A stretch of DNA of 64,000 nucleotides from Batillaria attramentaria (taxonomy: Eukaryota > Mollusca > Gastropoda > Batillariidae), in the NCBI GenBank assembly GCA_018292915.2, contig JACVVK020000037.1, positions 2,082,501 to 2,146,500 of the forward strand, in the 5' to 3' direction. The number at the start of each line of letters is the position of its first letter. The first letter of the stretch is position 1. The position numbers were made by a program, and so were the translations under genes. Positions 1 through 11,520 of the stretch are shown here, piece by piece. Below the pieces are notes generated by a model. The model was not told the DNA's origin and ran no database searches. It saw nothing but the letters and a program-made list of their open reading frames with translations.

Positions 1-778
1 ATGACCTGCATGCCTTGACTACGACTGGGTGTATGTACTATATATTGTGTGGTTGTTACCGATTTGATAGTAACTAGTGCACTGACGCCATGACTCAGTG
101 ATTCCTCGGACGAAACTCCGTCACTTAATCACCGTACGAAATATGCTGAATGCCGAGTTGTTTCATGGAGTCCGAGTCTGCTCTTCAGAAAGGTTTACGC
201 CAGGACAGTGTATAAAAGACGACTTCACTCGGCAAGCCCCGACACCAAAGCCCCGCCCCTTTATTTTGCCGTGTATTGGCAAAACACAGCACGTCCATGG
301 CATTATTTTATGGACAATGGGGTAATTTGAAGATGAAAGAGACTGACGTAATCTTCTTTTTCCTCAAAATTAATGACGTCAGTGGACTTAGGGCTTTCTT
401 TCCACGTTTCAGTCATATCAGTCGAATGATACACGTGCTTCCCTCTTTGTACGTCAGTGTCTGGCAAGAAAGTTTGCCATGCAATGCTCATTATGCCTCG
501 GCACGCGACTGGCTGAATTCTGTGGGTTTGACCCTTTCGATTGACAGGAGTGGAGTCGTCTATTATGCAACAGTCCGCGTATAAGACCTTGACAAAAAGA
601 TTAATTTTTTTTTTTTTTTTTTTTTTACTGTGGTCTTTAGTCGTACTAAACCATGCATACTGGATTCACCCTGTGGCTTTTCCTTATTGTCAACTTCACT
701 GCTTTTAGATTAAGGAGTTATTTATCTATTTATTTATTTATGTTCACAACGCTGACTTCTAGCTTATTGATGACCTAC
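1..778. other. Non-coding flank of the ankyrin gene
   Basis: Nothing coding is supported. It should be an intron of the ankyrin-repeat gene. It holds a poly-T (606-626), the dispersed repeat at 465-575 and a short (TTTA)n near 720-740. Confidence 0.5.
465..575 (+). repeat. Dispersed repeat, copy 1 (pair with 40788-40905)
   Basis: Shares CGCGACTGGCTGAATTCTG and GGAGTGGAGTCGNCTATT with 40788-40905. Both copies read through in a similar frame (SARDWLNS / TARDWLNS). Confidence 0.65.
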
Positions 779-1038
779 CTGACTATCCGGTTCGTCCGCC
801 AGACTCGAGCAGTGGTCCAGCAAAACACATAACCCCGCAACGTCACACTGGCGTATGCGCTCGTGCAGTGCCGTACCGCCCTGACGTGCTTCACGTGCAA
901 ACACGTCACTTCCTGCCTGCAGCAGACGTCGGGTGATGGACAAAGAAACGGACATTGGCTGGCCTTTGACCTGTGCAGGTAATCATGAGACCAGTAAGTG
1001 TTAAAGTCGTTTTGAAGAGAACTTGATATTACGGACTG

Positions 1039-1081
<43 letters not shown>

Positions 1082-2074
1082 CCGGGACGAAATGGCACGA
1101 ACCTTTGCGTTTTTGAGACACAAAAACAAAATGAAGGAATTTCAATTCCGGCCCGGAAAGAAATGGCATGAACCTTCAGTTTGAGTTTTCGCGACAAACA
1201 CAATGAAGGAACATGATTTAAACTGGGCATTCAAGCCGGGCTGCTAAATGAATATCAAGTTGGACGAACAGCATCAGTTTCAATGACGACTGACTGACAA
1301 GACAGACCTGAAGGTTGTAGGCTGAGGGCAGCGCCGCCATCAAGGGCGTCTGGAGGTCATTATTACGACAGTTGACGTCACATTTCCCGTGATCCAGCAG
1401 CAACTTCACTATCTCCTCTGACCCGTGTTCACATGCGCTGTGCAGAACCGTGTTGCCGGCACAGTCACGTGTGTTCACGTCAGCACCGAACGAGAGCAGA
1501 GCGCGTGCAGCTTCATGTCTGTTTAAAAGATGTTTAATGATGTTAACCTGTAAGCAGGCCAATACTGCCACCTCCCAACCCTAAATTTCTTGTCTCTGTT
1601 TGATGACGGCCGAAGTGCGTGAACTGCCGAAGGCATGAGTATGCAGGGATGAAATGTGAAACTCAGTGGCTCATTTTACAGATACATGTAACTGAAAATC
1701 TAACCTGAACCTCAAGAAATAGCTCCGTACCTGTTGTAGAATGCACATGCACTGAGCGGCGTCATGCCCCGTCTATCCGCCTGATCCACATGAGCACCCA
1801 TGCGTAACAGAAGCGAGACAATCTCGTTTCGCCCTTGCTTCGCTGCTTCAAGCAGCGGGCATCGGCCGAACTGGTTCTGAGCTTGAGGATCAAAGTCTTT
1901 GTGTCCGAGAATCATACGGATAATGGCGTCATTACAACCAGCTTCCAAGGCGCGCGTCATTGCCGTGTGCTTATTGTAGACAATGTTGACGTCATTGCCG
2001 CATGTGCGTAGCACAGCTGTGACGTCGTCGATGTCACGACTGGCGATGGCGCTGTGCAGCTGGGACAAGGACAT
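779..2074 (-). CDS. Ankyrin-repeat protein, 5' part (3 exons, continues beyond window start)
   Basis: Three coding exons read on the minus strand: 2074-1731, 1518-1308 and 970-779. Phases are 2, 0 and 0, and every junction is GT-AG. They give 249 codons without a stop, starting at the ATG at 2074 (MSLSQLHSAI). Successive ankyrin repeats are visible: GRCPLLEAAKQGRNEIVSLL, then GADVNTRDCAGNTVLHSACE, then SEEIVKLLLDHGKCDVNCRN, followed by a looser one around GGTALHERIRQCDVAGLCVL. The last donor (CAG|GTAGGT) is strong, so more exons lie below base 779, probably outside the window. Ankyrin repeats are helix-turn-helix protein-binding scaffolds, and no second domain is visible to suggest a specific role. 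For exon 2 the acceptor at 1519-1520 was chosen over one at 1548-1549 because only the first keeps the frame across the join. A longer open frame extends upstream of the chosen ATG, but it lies in non-repeat sequence. Confidence 0.8.
1039..1080 (+). repeat. (CT)n(CA)n microsatellite
   Basis: Short (CT) run followed by 16 CA units, in the ankyrin gene intron. Confidence 0.95.
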
Positions 2075-2261
2075 GGTAGTCAGCCGAGTCTGTGTGCAGC
2101 GCACTCTGTTCTGTTCATATCTAGTCGGGAAAAACAACCAGTCTGTTATGACAAATGCCAAACTATAACAAACAAACGACAACCCACCCACCCTCAAAGA
2201 GTTACAGTTGTTGCGTGTATGTGCAAAACAAACTTTCAAAACATGGCTGCATAGTTACCGT

Positions 2262-2315
2262 TAGTTCGGGTAACCCATGAGCGTTTGAGGAAGACACATC
2301 CTGGATTACAGGAGA
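2262..2315 (+). repeat. Dispersed repeat GGGTAACCCATGAG, copy 1
   Basis: TTCGGGTAACCCATGAGCG followed by GAAGACACATCCTGGATTAC. A matching copy at about 4350-4402 has GGGTAACCCATGAGTGATCG and CACATCCTGGGTCAGGG. Confidence 0.6.
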
Positions 2316-2351
2316 GGGAAGATTAGTACCGTGAGCGTTTACGTTTTTACT

Positions 2352-2352
<1 letters not shown>

Positions 2353-2435
<83 letters not shown>

Positions 2436-2448
2436 CGCGCGTGTGTGT
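2353..2448 (+). repeat. (GT)n(GC)n(GT)n microsatellite
   Basis: About 37 GT units, 7 GC units, then GT again. The GC part can adopt Z-DNA. Confidence 0.95.
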
Positions 2449-2680
2449 AAACCTAAAAAAAAATAATAAAAAAATTCATAGGCTATTTTGTATCAGTTTT
2501 GTATCAGTAAAGTATATGCGCATAGTTAAAAATGAAACACTCAAGCCCAGAAGCATCAGCATTTCAACTACATGCAAATGATTTTTTTTCTGTGTTGCCG
2601 ATTTTAAAAAATCCAGCCCTAAAAATTGTATTTACCTGCTCATAAAATCGCATTATCACTATAGCTGTGATAGCGGTCGC

Positions 2681-2743
<63 letters not shown>

Positions 2744-3167
2744 TTGCTAGCAATCTTATCATGTAATGTACACTCTGATTTGGAGAATCAGGCCTACGAG
2801 TAGCTCCGGTAGACATCAATGAAACCGACTCGCGCAGTTCTTCTGGCGTGGTTATGGTGACATTAATTCTTTATGAGGAGTTGGTTGGATAACTGCACGA
2901 GGTTTAGTGATCTTTCGAACGGGTATCTGGGTCGTGCCTTGGTCTGGTTACCATTCAGTGACTGGTGTGTTCTTTCGGCAAACTTTCAATACTCGAAAGT
3001 AAATGGCCCACACTCCACTGCCTCTATTCATGCCGCAGCCGTTGCCGATGGAAAACCGTAGCGGGGCCCGGTCTAGTGAACACCATAATTATTGGCAAAA
3101 ACCCCTCTCAGTCCCTGCTCGGCCATTCTCTGACGTTGTGTGTGTGAAACTACTCCGAGTCGGTACG

Positions 3168-3293
<126 letters not shown>

Positions 3294-3522
3294 GCAACTG
3301 ACTGAGAGGCGGAAATCCGCGGTATTGTGTACTACAGCGGCTGAATTGCCAGCTCCTAAACTAATGTCTAGGTTCCCCGTGCACTGACACTGCAAAATAC
3401 TGCCGTGTAAGTGTTTTTTTCCGGCAATACTGAAATGCAATATCAGTGAAGGTCCACCGATATGATCATATCAGACAACGACCAAATTCTCATCATTGGA
3501 AAATACTTTCTCTCTCTCCCTG

Positions 3523-3523
<1 letters not shown>

Positions 3524-3554
<31 letters not shown>

Positions 3555-3570
3555 ACACACACACACACAC
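3524..3570 (+). repeat. (CA)n microsatellite
   Basis: CA units with one GA interruption. Confidence 0.95.
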
Positions 3571-4349
3571 AGAGTGTTAATGTAATGGCCATACTTACAC
3601 GAGTGCAGATTGGAGATTTACACGCAGCATTCACGCGTAACTTGCCGACTGCCAGTGAACCTGATCAACACTTGCGCATAAAGACACAGTGTCAGCCGCA
3701 GCTGTCAACGGCTAAATTACTAGTAAGCAGGCGCAGCATATGTACCTAAGGCCAGGTGTGTCAGCTCGTGTTTATACTGTCACAGATCACTTGTCACACA
3801 CTCAGCAGGTCTGACACATCCCAATCGCAGCCACAGCAACTTTGACCCGCTTTGTCCTACAACACTTGTCGTTACGCTGTACCGTCCCTGCAGGTCGGTC
3901 GGGTCAAATCCAGCAGCCACTTGTCTTGACAACGACCTGTGGAGACCTGCTGAACCGTCCTATACTTACTTTTAACACGTCACAGCCAGGCATATTTCAA
4001 ATGGCACACTGACTTTCTTTTACGTGAATAATTGGACATAAGGTGCTTGCTTTAGCGGTTCACATGCCATTGTGAATACTTACTTACTGAGCAACTGCTG
4101 CAGACCACTAAACACGCAGCCAGCCAGTGAAAGGAAAACGAGGACTAAACAGAGGGGTGACAGTCCCACATCGATGAAGCCACGCTTCACAGGACACATT
4201 CACAACTGCCTCCCTCCCCGCGACCTGGGTTCCCTCCGCTGCTGTCGAAGGATCGGTTACGCTCCACTGGTTTATATTCAGTCACGACTAAAGGCCCATT
4301 CAACAGCTGTGCCTGGGTCGTGATCTGATGTCGTATTTAGTTTGATCTT

Positions 4350-4402
4350 AGTCCGGGTAACCCATGAGTGATCGGGGAAGTCACATCCTGGGTCAGGGAT
4401 CC
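4350..4402 (+). repeat. Dispersed repeat GGGTAACCCATGAG, copy 2
   Basis: Second copy of the 2262-2315 repeat, same orientation, about 80 percent identical by eye. Confidence 0.6.
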
Positions 4403-5450
4403 AAGCGAAGAAACTTTTTGGTGGCTACATTTTTTTCGTGGTGGCTATGGCACAGGAAAACGTCAGGCTAATATAAGAAAACTGACAGCGTACCTAAGCT
4501 GTACGATGATGTTTATAGCTGAACTTGATTGAAATGTTCACGGCTTCAACCGACCGTCTGCGGAAGTTAGAATGGGATCCCTTATGGCGCACAGCGAAAA
4601 CTGAAGGGAATGAACTCATTGTTATTTCAGAGTTATCTTCCATGTTTTAATTATCTCCCAATTGCCCTCACACCAACCCGCGCGCACTTTCCTGCGACAT
4701 TTTTCACGAAAGGATACTAACACGGATACTTCCTCAATCAGTCTCAATCCGCGTTGTGATTTCTTCGTCGTGGTTGAAGGTAAGCAGTGTGTTTGAGTGT
4801 ACTTTATTTGTACGTCCATTTTCCCCCTTTATTTCAAAACAACATGATCTCTGTCAGTTTAGACAGATTGTCGTCTGAGTCCGACAAGGAAGCGTGTGAG
4901 CCGACAAGCAAAGTAACGTCGCGTCACTGATACCTTTGTCTTAGCAGCCGACTATTTTAGGACACTGACTAGAGTGGTTTTAGACCTTTGAATGCTAGAA
5001 CTGAAAAGCCTGCTTCAAGTTTCAAAGAAAGCCTTTACGGATACATGTCTGCAGTTACTAAATTGTACAGACTAGGCAGGAACCAGATCTATCTATTATC
5101 TTGAAATGTTCGCACTCGATCACTCATACCAGTAACATACTGCTATCGGATTGTACTTCAAAATGTCGCTGGTGGCGTTTGTATAACTCAGAATTACTGC
5201 ATTTCTTGTCTACTGCTTCCTCAGCTACCGTGTAGAACACGTCAGCGACTTTGGCAGGCGAGAATCAATTTTCTCAAAATATGACGTTAGCGAAATATTC
5301 AGTGGTTTACCTGGGATATTCTGAATAGTTTCGCAAAGTCGAAGGACGCGGTCTCGCTCCGTACATCAAACAGCAATATTTATCTACGAGTGGTTTTACG
5401 TTTCTATAAATGTTCGTGTGAAAATCTACTTTAGATTTTCGTATCAACAA

Positions 5451-6299
5451 GATGGCCGCGCGACCATTACGTAATGGGGATAATCGTGGAATTTTGTTCA
5501 ATATTCCGGGGAATGGTGCAGAAAGTGAAGATTAAAGTGTGGCAAGATTCGTAGATTTGGACGGCGGTTTTCCTGATTCCTTCGGGCATGTAGAAGAATT
5601 GGAGGAAAATGACTCTGATGATGGGAAGTAGGAGGTGATCAATCTACACTAATCACAGTAATCAGTCGAGTTCTGGTGGGTGTGGAAGATGTGTACTGTG
5701 AAGGGAGTCCAGTAAAGTTGGAGAGGGATGAGTAGAGGCAGTACTGGGAGGCAACGGAGTAAAACTGGAGGGAGTGCTGCATTAGATTCTGACTCTCACA
5801 GCAGTTTTAATAATCACATACACAGACAGTATCCATTCTACGAAGGTGAGCATGGTCCTACTGTGTTTTCCCCCTGCTGACTGTGACATGATAGACACTT
5901 GGGATATTCTTTTCCCTGGACTTTGTCATGTTATTGCAGAGCACTGATGAGATAGGTGTGCATTGGTGCAGCAGGAAGGGGGGGGGGGGGACTGAAAAGC
6001 AGGGCACACTGTGCATTTTGCTGTGGCATTGGTCTGTACACAGGTATTGCAAATATGATCTCAGGCAGTGTAGAGATAGATCTCATGTCAGACTCACCAG
6101 CAGCTATTTCAGTAAGCGTGCAGTACAAGTCAGTTGTATACCAAAGTGTTTTGTGTGTGTTTGAACAGTCTATGAAGTACATGTATCATGCAAGATCAGT
6201 ACAACTGAATGAGGACTGAAAAGAAACCATGCACACCATCACCAATTTGTTTTTTTTTTCTTTTTTTTTTACAGATCTGTGGGGTAAGTGTGTGTGTGT

Positions 6300-6340
<41 letters not shown>

Positions 6341-6482
6341 AACATCACTTTGATCTGCATGTATGCATTTATTTCAGGCCCAGGTCCTGCTCAAAACAAC
6401 CAGCTCCTGCAAATATATTTACAAATGTGTCATCATCTGATATCATGTTCAACATGGCGATTATTCAAGTCAACACCAAGTG
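5451..6482 (+). pseudogene. Broken coding-like segments of unknown origin
   Basis: From 5451 an ATG opens MAARPLRNGDNRGILFNIPG and stops after about 28 codons. A downstream frame reads DGGFPDSFGHVEELEENDSD, then another reads SRGSTGRQRSKTGGSAALDS up to a GTGAGC donor at about 5846. An exon-like block at 6379-6482 has an acceptor (TTTCAG) and a GTAAGT donor. The acidic, Ser-rich composition resembles the N termini of piggyBac-type transposases, but that is weak. Stops interrupt any continuous frame. Confidence 0.3.
6288..6337 (+). repeat. (GT)n microsatellite
   Basis: GT units with CG interruptions. Confidence 0.95.
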
Positions 6483-7373
6483 GTAAGTTTAGTTAGGTCC
6501 ACTTTTGCTTTTTTGTTTTAATGTTAACGTTAGCAACAAGCGTACCAGACAACCTCTATTGTGTCGAATCCAAGTACATGTACTACAAACTGAGAGCAAC
6601 GATTACATATTCTTAAACTGGCCTAAATCTGTGTTTAACCGATATGAAATCCCCTCAGAAAGCAATCGCCAGTGATATCCCTACCTACCATGGGATTGTT
6701 ACCTGCTACATGTACCTCAGGATCAACAGACCGGGCATCTTGGACACTAAAATTCCCTCATTAAAATTATCTTTTGTTACCATAATGGTGATGTCAAAGC
6801 CGGTTGTAATAGGACAAGACCTTTTCCAGTATTGACACTAATGAAATTCAGTCCCAAAATTCCCTCATCTAATCAGACACTTGACGCTCAATTCAAACTG
6901 CCATACCCCCACCCCCACCTTTTTGAAATAAATTTAGTACTAAACTCTGTTTGAAGTGTGAATCTGACTTGGCTAGGGCTGAAGGAACAGTGAGAATCTA
7001 AAGAATATATTTCAGGTATACATTTTCTGTTATCTGTAATTTGCTAGTTGTCCAAGCACTTGTTTCACTGTTGTAACATTTGAAAGAAATGGCATTTAGT
7101 TTTGTTTTTGTTTTTATCATGACACATTACTGTATGGTCAGTCCTAAATCTGATCAGTTTCCATGTGCTGCCATGTTTCCAACCTGAATGGTAAACTTTG
7201 TCCCCATTGGCCAAAATGTTTGTGTTGTAACTGATCAACATGTGTCTAGAAATAAATGTACAAAAGGAAACGTTTGATAATGTGTGACCTTCCAAGTGAT
7301 GTCCTAATCACAAGGCTGATAAATTTCAACATACACTACCTGAACATTACGTCTTTCGATGTTTCTCATTATA

Positions 7374-7430
<57 letters not shown>

Positions 7431-9180
7431 ATTAAACAGTACAAATAATACTAAAATATAAATAGATACGGTTGGTGTGCCCATTTATGCGTTTTTGTTT
7501 GCAGTACAACAGACCTAGTTGTATATGAATTAAAATATACAATGTGTACTATCTGCCAAACATTAAAAAAGTCTTAAATGAAATCGGACAACCTTCGCCG
7601 GTCAGGAATCTGATGTCTGACCATTCGCTGTGTCTGGTCTGACCAACTCAAAGGACAACCAAAAGCCTAATTTACAAAGATCCTCATCCACACACCAAGC
7701 ATGTTTTGACTGTCTTATCAGCAGTCCCAAGCACAGACATGAATGCTTTTTAGAAACATACAACAACAGAGGGAAAACCAAAGATCATCAATACAATTTT
7801 ATTGATCATCTTCAGCAAACTGGATCATTTCGCTCCAAAGGAAAAAACATTTGAAAACAAGTGCCCACATACAAACGTGATGCGCGTGGTGCCATTGACG
7901 TCAAGAGTCTGACAATGCGAAGTGGCAACATTTTCAGTTTGAACCATGTTGCTGTTTTCCCCGCTCACGCTGCCAAACATGTAATGCTCTTGACAGCCAA
8001 TGTTGGTACAGTACCATCGACGTATAGATCTATACGTCTGTGTACAGTACAGGGACAAAAAAGATGAGAGTCTTGATTTGTATGGGATGGACTTAAATCA
8101 TCTCAGTGTTTAGATTCAACGTTTTCCATTACTGTTTTGCGTTTGGCGGATTGTGCATGCTAGTTTACACCGACCTTGTCCCTGGAAAGCAAAACTGCAC
8201 GTACAATTTAACACACTGGATTATGTGACAGTGATTTTGTAAAGTTTAAAAAGTACAGCAGCTGTGTAATAGTGCTTGCCGTATTTTACGCCCCGCCCCC
8301 TTTTTTCCTTTTATTCTTTCTCCTCACTACCATCCTTCCACGTGAATTTGCTTCAATGTCGGCTCACAATCTAGATCTAGAGAGACATAACATAAACACT
8401 CACACCATGATGATCAGTGATCACATCAAATCAGTGGTAATCAGAAATTTTGTTCAGTCATCAAAGAAAAATCTCGTGTGTTTGTGTAGATCTTTCTGCT
8501 ATGCGGTTGGGAGGGATCAGCATGCCGGCCTGTCAGATTCGAGGGATCTTGAACTGACTTACGTTTTAGTTGAAAAATCTTTTCGCTGAGTGAGTTTTCT
8601 GATGAAGAAAAGCTTGTAGAAAGCAGTACAGGACCTGTGAGATTTTTCAGCCAACTGTTTTTGAGACTGACAAATTCAATTCCTGTTATTCTGTCAGCTT
8701 TTGTCTGATCTGCCCACCTTTAGAAATCTCCGACTTTTCCCGCGGTTTTCTATTCAGGCACGCATGCGCCGACACCATGCAAATGGCTGCCAAGCAGACG
8801 AACCTCAGCTCGCAGTGTTAGAGTTGGGCATTTTCCACTCAGACAATCATGCACGGTAGCTTGTAAGGCCAAAGTGTATATTTTCATGGAGCGTAATTCA
8901 GCGTCACTTGTATCCTATCAGTATTTAAATATTGGTCCAGCCACCACAGAGATATTAATGTGTTAATTTTTTTTCTACGCTAGGATCCATGACTCTCGAT
9001 TTCAGGAGAGAGGAGACCATGACTAGTTTGATCTGTTCCTGCACAATGGGGAACGTACATTCATAGGAAAGATGACTCGGATAAATCGCCATCCTTTGCC
9101 CGAAACTCGTATTGTGTCGCTTTGCGGATTGCGGAACTCAATTCCTCTTAGTCTTTGCCAACGTTCTTTCTTCATGTTAT
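6483..9180. other. AT-rich intergenic stretch, no gene seen
   Basis: Apart from (GT)n at 7376-7428 I see nothing. A CpG-containing patch with ACGCATGCGCCGAC at 8759-8772 resembles an NRF-1 site but has no convincing gene next to it. Confidence 0.45.
7376..7428 (+). repeat. (GT)n microsatellite
   Basis: About 26 uninterrupted GT units. Confidence 0.95.
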
Positions 9181-9186
9181 GCAAGT

Positions 9187-9437
9187 GACCCTCCCCCCCC
9201 CCCCCCGCCAAAAAAACAACAACAAAACAAACCAAAAAAAAAACAACAACAAAAAAAATCCCCAAAACACCACCCAAAACCAACAATAACAAAAAAACAA
9301 CCCCAAAACAAAACCGATCAAACAAGACCCCCCCCCCCCCCTCCAAACAAAACAACCAAAAAAAAAAAAAACCACACACACACACACACAAAAACAACAG
9401 CAAACAAACAACAAAACAAACAAACAAAAAACTGAAC
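9187..9437 (+). repeat. A/C-only low-complexity tract
   Basis: Poly-C then C/A mixtures (AACAAC, CCCAAAA), almost free of G and T on the plus strand for 250 bp. Confidence 0.75.
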
Positions 9438-9659
9438 AAAAAACAAACGTCCTTGTGTGTGGTGTTTCTGTTAGTTGCAAAATATAGGTGATTTCTTCTG
9501 TGCATGTTCCCTTCTAGTGTGTCCGGCGAGCCACAGTTGCGGCGGGTTCAAACCTTAGTTCCTGAAACAGTTCTTCTTCTAGTTCTGCCTGCTCACTATC
9601 ATCTGATTGATTATTCTAGCAGGGTGGGGGTCTGCGCATATAAGGAAACCGGTTGGGGG

Positions 9660-10872
9660 GGGGGGGGGTATTTAACTCTTGACACAAACGTGTCAAGATT
9701 GCTGGCCGTCACTACCTCTACTGGTAGGCTGTTCCAGGCCAGGATGGTCTTGGGGAAGAACGAAGGCTGGCGGTAAATGGTGCGGCATTGTATTTGTTGG
9801 AACTGCACGTGATGTCCTCTTCTCTGCCTGTGTGGTGCTGGGATGAGCTTGGATTTGTCCACGCAGTCCCTGTCATATACAATCTTGTATAGCATGGTCA
9901 GTCTAGCTGTCTGACGGATTTGCTGCAGAGTGGGCCATTTAGTTTAGCCTGTCCAGCATGTCCTTCACACTCGAGGTGTTGTGGTACCTTTTTACTACGA
10001 ATCTTTTTTTTTTTTTTTTTTGCTGCTGCCACAACTCTTTGCCGGCTTCAGTGGTGTTCCTCCCGGGTAATGAGTGGAATCCACGGAGGGCTCGGAAGCT
10101 GGGGAAATGTTTGTTATGCATGATGGAGATGAGGATGATGGTAAGATGATGCTATGGCGGTCCGTGTGGTTTGAGACTGCGGGACTGGGCTCCATTCCAC
10201 GCTTCCTGTCATAAATATCCCGGCATTAACCAGGCCCGGGAACTACGGCACCTGCGGTGCCGGGCGTGTAATCATCCACATCATAAGCCGTGTCATACCA
10301 AGGGAAGCACCCCCAAAGTCGCACCCGTGAAGTGGGTGAAAGTCGGCTGTGTGGCAACAGCCTCCTCATTGGACACCCCCGATGTGGGTAGGGGCCGACC
10401 TAGGTAGGAAAAATCCCGCTTGCCTCGGCTGGGACTCGAACACGGGTCTCCCGGTCCACAGTCCGAAGTGCTAACCACTACACTACGGGGATTTACTACG
10501 AATCTGGCTGCCCGACGTTGCACGGCTTCCAGTTTGTCTGTTTTGCCAAGCATGTGGGTCCCAAACTGTGTATGCGTACTCCACGATCGGGCGCACCAAG
10601 GACTTGTATGCCGTTTCCTTAAACTTAGTGGCGCTCACTTTTAAGTTGCACCTTACTAGTTAGCCCAGTGTCTTATTATTTGCCTTAGCACGAGTGTTGT
10701 CTAAATGAATGTCCCAGCCCAAGTCGTGCTGAATTGTTACTCCTTGATACTTAGTTGATGACACAGTTTGGAGTGTTTGACCATGAAGACAGTTGTTATA
10801 CTTCAACAGATATGACAGGCGAAGAATGAGGAAAGACTCAAGAAGAAACCACCAGGGCTTGCAACGGTCCAT
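9660..10872 (-). mobile_element. Non-LTR retrotransposon fragment (RT C-terminal region), broken
   Basis: Minus-strand pieces in order: GQTLQTVSSTKYQGVTI (10660-10872), KLEAVQRRAARFVVN (about 10508-10545), YHNTSSVKDMLDRLN (about 9939-10000), and LAWNSLPVEVVTASNLDTF (about 9690-9790). This is the usual C-terminal order of CR1/Jockey-type reverse transcriptase ORFs. It carries frameshifts and stops and is split by the SINE at 10005-10491. Nothing upstream (catalytic RT or endonuclease) was seen, so it is a 5'-truncated dead copy. Confidence 0.75.
10005..10491 (-). mobile_element. tRNA-derived SINE, family C, inserted in a LINE
   Basis: Identical 14-bp flanks TTTACTACGAATCT (9991-10004 and 10492-10505) define the insertion. 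On the minus strand it starts with a good tRNA-like head (GTAGTGTAGTGGTTAGCAC, GTGTTCGAGTCCCAGCC) and ends in a 17-base poly(A) (poly-T at 10005-10021 on plus). It splits a retrotransposon reading frame, so it is younger than that fragment. Confidence 0.88.
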
Positions 10873-10889
10873 GATCCAGAAGGAAAGTT

Positions 10890-11215
10890 CTGTAGCGCTT
10901 AGTGACGAAGTGGAAAAACCACAAGCGCGCGTTATGCTAGGGGTGCCCGGGGAGGGGGGGGCTTACTCCCCCGGATTGAAAACAACAAAAAGACTAAAAT
11001 CTGTGCAGTTTGGTTTGATTTCAAGTGCATCAGAAGAGGAAACACTTTTTGGGGGGGAGGAAAAGGTTTTAGAATTAGACCTAAATCTGTGCAGTTTGGT
11101 GCAATCTGGGCATGATTGGAAGTGCTTCAAAGGAGAAAACACTTTTGGTGGTGGTGGTGGAATTTTTAGCCACAGGTGGAAATCCTCCAAAGGGTGGAGA
11201 GTTTTAAGCCCTGTC
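10890..11215 (+). mobile_element. MITE of the AGGGCTTAAA family next to the LINE fragment
   Basis: Shares CTTAGTGACGAAGTGG, AAATCTGTGCAGTTTGGT (two internal copies), CCACAGGTGGAAATCCTCC and the terminal TTTTAAGCCCTG with the family. The left limit is unclear; no target duplication was found. Confidence 0.55.
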
Positions 11216-11254
11216 ATGTAGATGGACCTAGGTTTACGGCTACAGTTCATTCGT

Positions 11255-11520
11255 ACAACACTAATAATAATAATGAGTATTGTATAGGCGCTTTACCCAA
11301 TTTCCTGAATCGGCTCAAAGCGCCGCGAACTGAACCCAACACGCACGCTCACGTGAATCACACGCATTCTCTCACACACTGGACATAAACACATTACAAT
11401 CACGTGGTGCGAAGGGTCAGCTCAGCTATTTAAATTTCGGAATTTAAAATTGCATTTATTTTACAAATTTGGGGGGCTGAACATTTCCAAAGCCTCCTAA
11501 CCTCACATCCTGATCCAACA
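11255..11520 (-). mobile_element. SINE family B, head missing
   Basis: Body and 3' tail only: (TAA)n, GGCTCAAAGCGCCGCGAAC, CACACGCATTCTCTCACAC, CATTACAATCACGTGGTGC, ending near CTGAACATTTCC. Confidence 0.68.

Noticed and set aside
1519..1549. Upstream acceptor for ankyrin exon 2
   Set aside because: It is out of phase with exon 1; the inner acceptor restores the repeat at NRHEAARALL.
9023..9505. Open frame of 160 codons on minus across the A/C tract
   Set aside because: Composition is only the translation of a low-complexity tract (Phe/Val/Cys runs).
10425..10490. Possible tRNA gene on minus
   Set aside because: The box A and box B sequence is the head of a SINE with target duplications and poly(A); no closed cloverleaf could be drawn. 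The same applies to the heads at 47060-47145, 58850-58915 and 62210-62264.
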